Shown piece after piece: positions 39,255 through 43,125 of a DNA stretch of 43,125 bases. This DNA is from a virus. Below the pieces are notes generated by a model. It had not been told where the DNA came from. It saw only the letters and a list, made by a program, of their open reading frames with translations, and searched no databases. The translations under genes were made by a program, and so were the position numbers. The stretch is from positions 1 through 43,125 of the IMG/VR virus record IMGVR_UViG_3300044712_001935. One strand, given 5' to 3'. Within the stretch, counting starts at the first letter, position 1; every line of letters starts with the position of its first letter.

Positions 39255-39688
39255 CACACCCCCTCGAATTCACAGAACTGCTCAACCACCCGAGCCTCAG
39301 CCTCCCGAGCCTCCTTGACGCCCCGGGCCGCCGCCAGGAGGGCTTCCTCCTCGACGGCACCGAAGACCGGCTTCACACCCAGCAGCTCGGCCACCTGGTG
39401 CAGCAGGGCCCCCAGGCGGGCCTGCTCGGCCGCCAGGGTGGCGTCCTCCACCCCCAGCACCACCAGGCCATCGGGGAGGGCCAGCGGCCCCGCCGAGCGG
39501 ATCACGCAGGTGGTGCGCCGCAGGAGCTCCCGGCCTGTGTAGGAGCGGCTGAAGGGATCCCACTCCTGGAGGCAGAGCGTGTCCCCAGCTGCGAAGCCGC
39601 GGTCATCCACGCGGATCTCGAAGGGCTTCAGGCCGCCCAGCGAGGCATTGAACGGCTCGGGCCAGGTCTTAAGGAAGTGGGTGGTCAC
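39254..39688 (-). CDS. DUF3850 / ASCH-like RNA-binding protein
   Basis: The GTG start gives MTTHFLKTWPEPFNASLGGLKPFEIRVDDRGFAAGDTLCLQEWDPFSRSYTGRELLRRTTCVIRSAG, a clear DUF3850 (ASCH-superfamily) pattern: KxWPEPF, GxKPFEIRxDDRGFxxGDxLxLxEWD, YTGREL. ASCH domains often act on RNA. A helical C-terminal extension of about 60 residues (EEEALLAAARGVKEAREAEARVVEQF) is unusual for the short family. It is the first gene of the block after the cassette array. Confidence 0.8.
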   Translation of the reverse strand: MTTHFLKTWPEPFNASLGGLKPFEIRVDDRGFAAGDTLCLQEWDPFSRSYTGRELLRRTTCVIRSAGPLALPDGLVVLGVEDATLAAEQARLGALLHQVAELLGVKPVFGAVEEEALLAAARGVKEAREAEARVVEQFCEFEGV

Positions 39689-39827
39689 CGTCCCACCTCG
39701 ATCCGCCGATTTTTAGTACGCATTCGCATGATGGAGTCCCAGGGGATTTGCAGCATTTACGTTCAAAAAAGACTGATTAGGCGAACTGGGAGGGGGCGTC
39801 CGAGTTCGTCTAATACAAAGTTGGGCG
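39689..39827. other. Boundary region: array end, terminator-like hairpin and degenerate attC K
   Basis: On the minus strand, R'' GCCCAAC (39820-39826), then ATTAGAC (39808-39814), an 11-of-12-bp stem (ATTAG-CGAACT to AGTTCG-CTAAT), and five bases later TTTTTT (39765-39770). It can be read as an attC lacking R', or as a hairpin terminator ending the array transcript, or both. The rest, 39689-39764, precedes DUF3850; TACTAA (complement of 39713-39718) is a weak -10 candidate. Confidence 0.55.
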
Positions 39828-39920
39828 CTAGTCGCGCTTCCAAAACCGTTTCGACTTCAGGGCGCGCCGCATCTTCCGGTTCGTCCAGATCAACTTCCAG
39901 ATTTCACTTGGTTTCAACAC
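39828..39920 (-). CDS. Cassette 10: very basic micro-protein (30 aa)
   Basis: A GTG with AAGGAGG five bases upstream gives MLKPSEIWKLIWTNRKMRRAL... ending KSKRFWKRD, with about ten Lys/Arg in 30 residues. The TAG stop lies one base before the GCCCAAC core, exactly as in cassette 1 and cassette 7. The strong ribosome site and the cassette position support it; size alone cannot. It may bind DNA or RNA. Confidence 0.55.
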   Translation of the reverse strand: MLKPSEIWKLIWTNRKMRRALKSKRFWKRD

Positions 39921-39940
39921 CGTGCCCTCCTTGTCGCGCT

Positions 39941-40025
39941 GCCCAACCTGCCGCTGAACCTCGCTCGTTTCGCTCGCTGGACCCCTGCGCTACGCTCCGG
40001 GGCCGGTTAGCTTCATTCGTTATGC
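39941..40025 (-). other. attC site J (3' end of cassette 9)
   Basis: Minus-strand order: R'' GCATAAC (40019-40025), L'' AGCTAAC (40006-40012), a large GC-rich palindrome, L' GTTCAGC (39953-39959) and R' GTTGGGC (39941-39947). R'' supplies the TAA stop of the DUF551 gene. Length 85 bp. R'' and R' differ in one pairing position. Confidence 0.9.
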
Positions 40026-40421
40026 CGCTGGCCCAGCGGGTCGGGGCATCCAGTGGCTGGGCTGGTGAACCTCTTCCCACCCAGGAGACTCGAACCCGTC
40101 GCGGCCCCAATTCACCCAGCGAGTCCCATCCCAGTGGCAGTCAAGTTCGCGGCTCTCGGCCCAGTCCACATAGAGGTCGATCACAGTCCCGTCAGTGGGC
40201 GCGGTTTCGATGGGCTGCCATCCGACCAGGCCATTCAGGGCGTGCTCCAGCATCACCTTGGCCTGGATCGCTGTCAGGAGGTTCGTGCCAACAGGCCACA
40301 GGCCCGGCCACGGCTTCAGCTTCTCGGGATCGAAAGTGATCCCACAGTCGGGGTTGAAGTCCTTGGGCAGTTTCCAACCAAGGAAACGATCTACGGCGTG
40401 GTCAATCAGAGTTTTCGTCAT
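40020..40421 (-). CDS. Cassette 9: DUF551-containing protein (133 aa)
   Basis: MTKTLIDHAVDRFLGWKLPKDFNPDCGITFDPEKLKPWPGLWPVGTN... has an N-terminal helical part (about 1-60) resembling phage early proteins with the FLGWKLP motif. A C-terminal DUF551 domain follows (GWQPIETAPTDGTVIDLYVDWAESRELDCHWDG...HQPSHWMPRPAG, about 69-130). DUF551 is common in phage genomes and its function is unknown. The ATG has AAGGAG; the TAA stop lies in attC R''. It shows that a typical phage gene circulates as an integron cassette. Confidence 0.85.
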   Translation of the reverse strand: MTKTLIDHAVDRFLGWKLPKDFNPDCGITFDPEKLKPWPGLWPVGTNLLTAIQAKVMLEHALNGLVGWQPIETAPTDGTVIDLYVDWAESRELDCHWDGTRWVNWGRDGFESPGWEEVHQPSHWMPRPAGPAA

Positions 40422-40452
40422 GCTATCTCCTTCGATTTTCCCGTTGCACGCG

Positions 40453-40510
40453 GCATAACCAGTCGCTCAGCGTCGGACCCTATCGGGCCGAGCTAGCTCC
40501 GAAGTTGGGC
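40453..40510 (-). other. attC site I (3' end of cassette 8)
   Basis: Minus-strand order: R'' GCCCAAC (40504-40510), L'' AGCTAGC (40492-40498), a short palindrome, L' GCTGAGC (40465-40471) and R' GTTATGC (40453-40459). Spacing between boxes (12 bases) equals that of the other sites, but L'' and L' have one base change each. At 58 bp it is at the short end of known attC lengths. Confidence 0.82.
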
Positions 40511-40749
40511 GCGTACACGCTCACGCACGCCCCTTGGGATTGGAGCGAGTGCTTCATTTCAGGTGTGGGAGACTGGCCCAGCTCGCGCAATACGGTGGAG
40601 ATGCCGGCGTTGCCCACCCGCCGTCCCCCTTCACCGGGCTTCATCTGTTCAAGTGCAGGAGCCTGGCGCTGGTCGTTCATTTTGGCGGAGGTGCCAGCGT
40701 TGCCTGCCCGCCAACCCCTCCTCCCACGCTTCAGCCGTGCTTTCATCAT
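40480..40749 (-). CDS. Cassette 8 protein with internal 30-aa repeat (89 aa)
   Basis: The best start is ATG at 40749, with AAGGAAAT upstream: MMKARLKRGRRGWRAGNAGTSAKMNDQ... The protein has an imperfect 30-aa repeat, GRRGWRAGNAGTSA and GGRRVGNAGIST, matching a 35-bp DNA repeat 90 bp apart. It is Arg/Gly-rich. The frame runs through the R'' core of attC I and stops at 40480 inside the site. No family was recognised; a plus-strand reading of this segment is open but has no good ribosome site. Confidence 0.45.
   Translation of the reverse strand: MMKARLKRGRRGWRAGNAGTSAKMNDQRQAPALEQMKPGEGGRRVGNAGISTVLRELGQSPTPEMKHSLQSQGACVSVYAPNFGASSAR
40594..40718. repeat. Imperfect 35-bp duplication in cassette 8
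   Basis: Bases 40594-40628 and 40684-40718 match at about 28 of 35 positions, with a spacing of exactly 90 bp. Because 90 is a multiple of three the duplication is kept in frame in the minus-strand gene and produces the GNAG repeat. Confidence 0.75.
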
Positions 40750-40772
40750 ACCAATTTCCTTTTTCATTGGGC

Positions 40773-40839
40773 GTCCAACCAGCTCGCTCAACCCGGACCC
40801 GTGCGCAAGCGCCCGGTCCGGTTAGCTCGAAAGTTGGGC
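40773..40839 (-). other. attC site H (3' end of cassette 7)
   Basis: Minus-strand order: R'' GCCCAAC (40833-40839), L'' AGCTAAC (40821-40827), GGACCGGGCG palindrome, L' GTTGAGC (40786-40792) and R' GTTGGAC (40773-40779). Its R''-L'' half has the same spacer (TTTCG) as sites F and G. Length 67 bp. Confidence 0.93.
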
Positions 40840-40840
40840 G

Positions 40841-41122
40841 CTACATCGTCTTGCTGATTTGGTGAACCCTCATCTGGTAGCGGTGGTCCGCACCATCTGC
40901 GAGATCGAACTGCCAATCGTTAAATGCCGCCTCCATCTCCGCGATGTGGGCACACAAACCCTCGACCACCGAGACTTCCCCGAAGGCCCTGGGTGATTGC
41001 TTAATTTCTTCCAGGGTCACACCCCCATAGGTGCGCTCAACTGGTCGCTCAACACGGACCCCGCCTGCATCCATCCCGCACACGCAGGGGTGGTTATGGC
41101 AATCATTGCAAACTCCGCTCAT
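40841..41122 (-). CDS. Cassette 7: Cys-rich N-terminal protein whose start lies inside attC G
   Basis: The ATG at 41122 has AAAGGAGA upstream and gives MSGVCNDCHNHPCVCGMDAGG..., a metal-binding-type Cys/His cluster. The segment RVERPVERT is encoded by the L' and R' boxes of attC G (41035-41053). The rest (GVTLEEIKQSPRAFGEVSVVEGLCAHIAEMEAAFNDWQFDLADGAD) is helical. So the first 27 or so codons belong to the upstream attC loop, and excision of cassette 6 would remove them. TAG lies one base before attC H. Confidence 0.75.
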   Translation of the reverse strand: MSGVCNDCHNHPCVCGMDAGGVRVERPVERTYGGVTLEEIKQSPRAFGEVSVVEGLCAHIAEMEAAFNDWQFDLADGADHRYQMRVHQISKTM

Positions 41123-41168
41123 CGCTCGTTCTCCTTTCCGGCGGGGCCGGTTAGCTCGAAAGTTAGGC
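41035..41168 (-). other. attC site G, long form (134 bp), overlapping a gene start
   Basis: Minus-strand order: R'' GCCTAAC (41162-41168), L'' AGCTAAC (41150-41156), stem GGCGGGG matched by CCCCGCC next to L', then L' GTTGAGC (41047-41053) and R' GTTGAGC (41035-41041). Box spacing is 12, as elsewhere. The terminal loop is about 90 bases and holds the Shine-Dalgarno and start of the next gene. R' is not the standard GTTRRRY complement of R''. Confidence 0.7.
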
Positions 41169-41357
41169 CGTGATTCTGCTTTTTCGGTTGTCCCGAGAAC
41201 GCTTCGCTTGGGCCTTCTTGACCGCCTTGGTCCTCTCGGTTGCCCAAACATAGAAGAACTCACAGCCGTCAACATCTTTGTAGTCCTGTTTGCTTCCGCC
41301 TGAACTCCAACCCCCGTTCGGGAATCTCACAACAAGCCATTGCTGCTCCATGCGCAT
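41163..41357 (-). CDS. Cassette 6: hypothetical protein (64 aa)
   Basis: AAAGGAGAGAG then ATG gives MRMEQQWLVVRFPNGGWSSGGSKQDYKDVDGCEFFYVWATERTKAVKKAQAKRSRD. The N-terminal half is beta-like and the C-terminal 20 residues are strongly basic. The TAA stop is within R'' of attC G. No family was recognised. Confidence 0.75.
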   Translation of the reverse strand: MRMEQQWLVVRFPNGGWSSGGSKQDYKDVDGCEFFYVWATERTKAVKKAQAKRSRDNRKSRITA

Positions 41358-41380
41358 CTCTCTCCTTTCGTTGTGGTGGG

Positions 41381-41446
41381 GCCTAACCGGCTCGCTCAAC
41401 GCCGGACCCAAACTGCGCTTGGTCCGGGTTAGCTCGAAAGTTGGGC
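41381..41446 (-). other. attC site F (3' end of cassette 5)
   Basis: Minus-strand order: R'' GCCCAAC (41440-41446), L'' AGCTAAC (41428-41434), palindrome CCGGACC...GGTCCGG, L' GTTGAGC (41394-41400) and R' GTTAGGC (41381-41387). Length 66 bp. All four boxes are near-consensus with the L' extrahelical base. Confidence 0.94.
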
Positions 41447-41452
41447 CGCTCG

Positions 41453-41701
41453 CTAGAAGCTCTTTCCGCACCTGGCGCAAACCGGCGCGACGGTGGGCGG
41501 TTGTTTTTTCCCTGCTTTGTTGAAAACAGTGTTTCTGAACTCTTCGCACAGGCGGTCCAGATCCTCGGGCTCCAAATCCGACAGGGGAACCCTGGAACCA
41601 TTGGGGTCGAAACCCTCCTGCCTGGGCTTCGCGCCTAGTTCCAGAAGGACAAAATTAGGAACTTGGAAGGGTTTGAGTGACACCTTCAATGTGGCCTTCA
41701 T
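41453..41701 (-). CDS. Cassette 5: small protein with C-terminal CxxC (82 aa)
   Basis: The ATG follows GAAGGAG and encodes MKATLKVSLKPFQVPNFVLLELGAKPRQEGFDPNGSRVPLSDLEPEDLDRLCEEFRNTVFNKAGKK. It ends in PVCARCGKSF, half of a zinc knuckle. The layout (beta strand, acidic helix, Cys pair) resembles small zinc-binding proteins, but no family was assigned. The TAG is just before attC F. Confidence 0.75.
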   Translation of the reverse strand: MKATLKVSLKPFQVPNFVLLELGAKPRQEGFDPNGSRVPLSDLEPEDLDRLCEEFRNTVFNKAGKKQPPTVAPVCARCGKSF

Positions 41702-41731
41702 GTTTTCTCCTTCAATTGGTTTCGATTCGCG

Positions 41732-41789
41732 GCCCAACAGGTCGTTCCAACCGGACGCCTGCGGCGCCTGCTGAACTCCGAAGTTAGCC
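41732..41789 (-). other. attC site E (3' end of cassette 4)
   Basis: Minus-strand order: R'' GGCTAAC (41783-41789), L'' AGTTCAG (41771-41777), palindrome GGCGCCGCAGGCGTCC, L' GTTGGAA (41745-41751) and R' GTTGGGC (41732-41738). L'' and L' pair with mismatches, so it is a diverged site, though box spacing is kept. It shares the GACGCCTGCGGCGCC palindrome with sites B and C. Confidence 0.85.
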
Positions 41790-41996
41790 GTCGTGCGACA
41801 GCATCAAATCCGCATAGGTGCTGCTGTCGGTGGTTCTGAGGTTGAGTGGCGACACCTCGCGGACTTGATTCGACAGGCCACGCCCATCCCCAAGCCACAC
41901 CTCGCAAAGCTCTCCCTCTTCGTTTTCTTCCGGCCAATCCTTGACGAGTTCTTTCAACTCTCGAACCGTCAGGCCATTTTCAAATCTGGTTGGCAT
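41784..41996 (-). CDS. Cassette 4: acidic hypothetical protein (70 aa)
   Basis: MPTRFENGLTVRELKELVKDWPEENEEGELCEVWLGDGRGLSNQVREVSPLNL... is acidic, mixed alpha/beta. It resembles small phage proteins with the LTVRELKELVKDWPEENEDGE motif, though I cannot name them. The Shine-Dalgarno GGAGGG is supplied by the spacer between L' and R' of attC D, about 12 bases upstream. The TAA is in R'' of attC E. Confidence 0.78.
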   Translation of the reverse strand: MPTRFENGLTVRELKELVKDWPEENEEGELCEVWLGDGRGLSNQVREVSPLNLRTTDSSTYADLMLSHDG

Positions 41997-42002
41997 GATC
42001 AC

Positions 42003-42089
42003 GCCTAACCCTCCGCTCAACCTTCACTCGCTTCGCTCGTCGGACCCGTCAGGCTGCGCCTGCCGGCCCGGGTTAGCTTTCCGTTAGCC
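42003..42089 (-). other. attC site D (3' end of cassette 3)
   Basis: Minus-strand order: R'' GGCTAAC (42083-42089), L'' AGCTAAC (42072-42078), a long GC-rich palindrome, L' GTTGAGC (42015-42021) and R' GTTAGGC (42003-42009). Its spacer between L' and R' contains GGAGGG, used as a ribosome site by the next gene. Length 87 bp. Confidence 0.92.
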
Positions 42090-42791
42090 AGCCTTCATCA
42101 GGCGGCCCGTGAGCCTTTCAAATGCAAGATGAGCCACCGCTGGAATCTGGATGTTCCCAAGGGCAACACGCTCGCCCATCCCGCGGGGATACCCACGAAC
42201 CACTCGCACCACCGCGGGTTCAACGGCCCACCAAGAAGGTCCGACAGAGATCGGCTCTTCCCATGATGCTTGCCGGGTTGCTTCGCATCGGCAGCCAGCA
42301 GTGTGGGCAACAATCCAAGTGCGTTTTCTACGATGGGGAGCGCCAACCTGGTCCGCGCTGAAACAACCCCATTCCGCATCGAACCCCAGCGCGGCCAGAT
42401 CCCCGAGAACGCCGTCGAGTCCCCGAACAGGGAGGTCAACGGTGTTCTCCACGAACACGAAATGTGGTCCCACCTGGCGAATGATTCGTGCCATTTCCCG
42501 CCAGAGGCCGGAGTGTTCGCCTTCGAGTCCGGCCCTGTTGCCTGCGGATGAGATGTCAGTGCAAGGGAATCCTCCCGCCACGATGTCAACCCGTCCACGC
42601 CAAGGTATTCCGTCGAAGGTTCGCACGTCATCCCAGATGGGGAACCATGGCAGGGCCTCGTCTCGTTGGCGCTGGAGCAGGACCTGGCGACAGTGCGAGT
42701 CCAACTCGACGGCGCCAACGCAGACATTTCCTCCCAGGATTCGACCGAGGATTCCTCCCCCGATTCCAGCAAAAAGGTGTAGCTCACGCAT
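42084..42791 (-). CDS. dcm: Cassette 3: DNA cytosine-5 methyltransferase (orphan)
   Basis: The 235-aa protein contains motif I LHLFAGIGG (residues 4-12), motif IV GGFPCTDIS with catalytic Cys77, motif VI FVFVENTVDL (Glu115-Asn116) and motif VIII QVGAPHRRKRTWIV (about 148-161). A motif IX/X region (GERVALGNIQIPAV) follows. The target-recognition part is short. No restriction enzyme is adjacent, so it is an orphan that could modify phage DNA against host restriction. ATG with GAAGGAGA; TAA in attC D. Confidence 0.93.
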   Translation of the reverse strand: MRELHLFAGIGGGILGRILGGNVCVGAVELDSHCRQVLLQRQRDEALPWFPIWDDVRTFDGIPWRGRVDIVAGGFPCTDISSAGNRAGLEGEHSGLWREMARIIRQVGPHFVFVENTVDLPVRGLDGVLGDLAALGFDAEWGCFSADQVGAPHRRKRTWIVAHTAGCRCEATRQASWEEPISVGPSWWAVEPAVVRVVRGYPRGMGERVALGNIQIPAVAHLAFERLTGRLMKAG

Positions 42792-42820
42792 TTTTCTCCT
42801 TCGATTTTCAGTCGGCGGCT

Positions 42821-42898
42821 GGCTAACCATCTCGCTCAACCTGCGCTCGTTTCACTCGCCGGACGCCTGCGGCGCCGGGTTAGCTCGGGGCGTTGGGC
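42821..42898 (-). other. attC site C (3' end of cassette 2)
   Basis: Minus-strand order: R'' GCCCAAC (42892-42898), L'' AGCTAAC (42879-42885), L' GTTGAGC (42834-42840) and R' GTTAGCC (42821-42827). From the R' cleavage point on it is identical to attC B over more than 70 bases. The two neighbouring cassettes therefore carry the same site, but different genes. Confidence 0.95.
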
Positions 42899-42899
42899 A

Positions 42900-43058
42900 C
42901 TATCGCCATCGCGTGATTTCGTATCTCAACTTGTGCTTCTTGCAGTAGCGAAGAACACGTTTGATCTTTCGCCAGTGAGATTTGAAGAATGTCTCTTCGG
43001 TCATCACATCCCAGTCCATCGGGGGGCACTCGTATTCGACCGAAAACCTGTGACTCAT
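42900..43058 (-). CDS. Cassette 2: small basic protein (52 aa)
   Basis: ATG with AAAGGA gives MSHRFSVEYECPPMDWDVMTEETFFKSHWRKIKRVLRYCKKHKLRYEITRWR. An acidic aromatic N-terminal part is followed by a strongly basic helix. The gene's 5' end and leader are repeated at window positions 1-53 because of the circular overlap. The TAG is two bases before attC C. Its function is unknown; a nucleic-acid or inhibitor role is possible. Confidence 0.75.
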   Translation of the reverse strand: MSHRFSVEYECPPMDWDVMTEETFFKSHWRKIKRVLRYCKKHKLRYEITRWR

Positions 43059-43125
43059 CGTGTCCTTTCCGGGCATCGCGCCCAACCATCTCGCTCAACC
43101 TGCGCTCGTTTCACTCGCCGGACGC

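Noticed and set aside
1-43125. CRISPR array or diversity-generating retroelement
   Set aside because: No regularly spaced repeats with unique spacers and no reverse transcriptase gene or template/variable repeat pair were seen; the repeated units at the contig ends are attC sites.

Overview
The window is a complete, circular-mapping genome of a temperate, lambda-like siphophage (high GC, almost every gene on the minus strand). Bases 1-99 are repeated exactly at 43027-43125, so the unique circle is about 43,026 bp. A GTG/TTG-rich, high-GC gene style, a lipobox lipoprotein, an outer-membrane beta-barrel and a two-component holin/spanin lysis set point to a high-GC Gram-negative host. The species cannot be named from the sequence.

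Layout, following minus-strand transcription: a divergent control region (about 7570-7670) separates a plus-strand lysogeny block (tandem-HTH repressor, lipoprotein, outer-membrane protein; 7661-9391) from a long leftward early operon: Ner/Cro-like regulator, CII-like protein, BRO-family antirepressor, many small overlapping genes, an HD nucleotidase and a DUF5131 gene. Beyond DUF5131 the operon runs, through the circular junction, into about 3.6 kb made of integron gene cassettes: ten complete or near-complete attC sites (plus one degenerate one) alternating with ten small genes, among them an orphan DNA cytosine-5 methyltransferase and a DUF551 protein. All cassettes point the same way as the early operon and no integron integrase (IntI) is present. 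After the array come a DUF3850/ASCH gene, replication genes (initiator with internal 11-bp iterons, DnaC-like loader), a second tyrosine recombinase, then the packaging and head genes (TerS, TerL, gpW, portal, S49 protease with a nested Nu3-like scaffold, decorator, major capsid, connectors), the tail genes (tube, chaperone, tape measure, tip and three related distal proteins), and a lysis cassette (GH19 endolysin, two-TM holin, spanin, a further one-TM protein). The late block ends next to attP.

attP (10708-10754) matches the 3' end of a tRNA-Thr(CGT) and is flanked by 15-bp direct repeats that are likely arm sites for integrase 1 (9388-10560).

The most striking system is the cassette array: a phage early operon that appears to have captured integron cassettes and placed them under a phage promoter. 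One attC even overlaps the start of the next gene, and most cassette stop codons lie in or next to the attC core.
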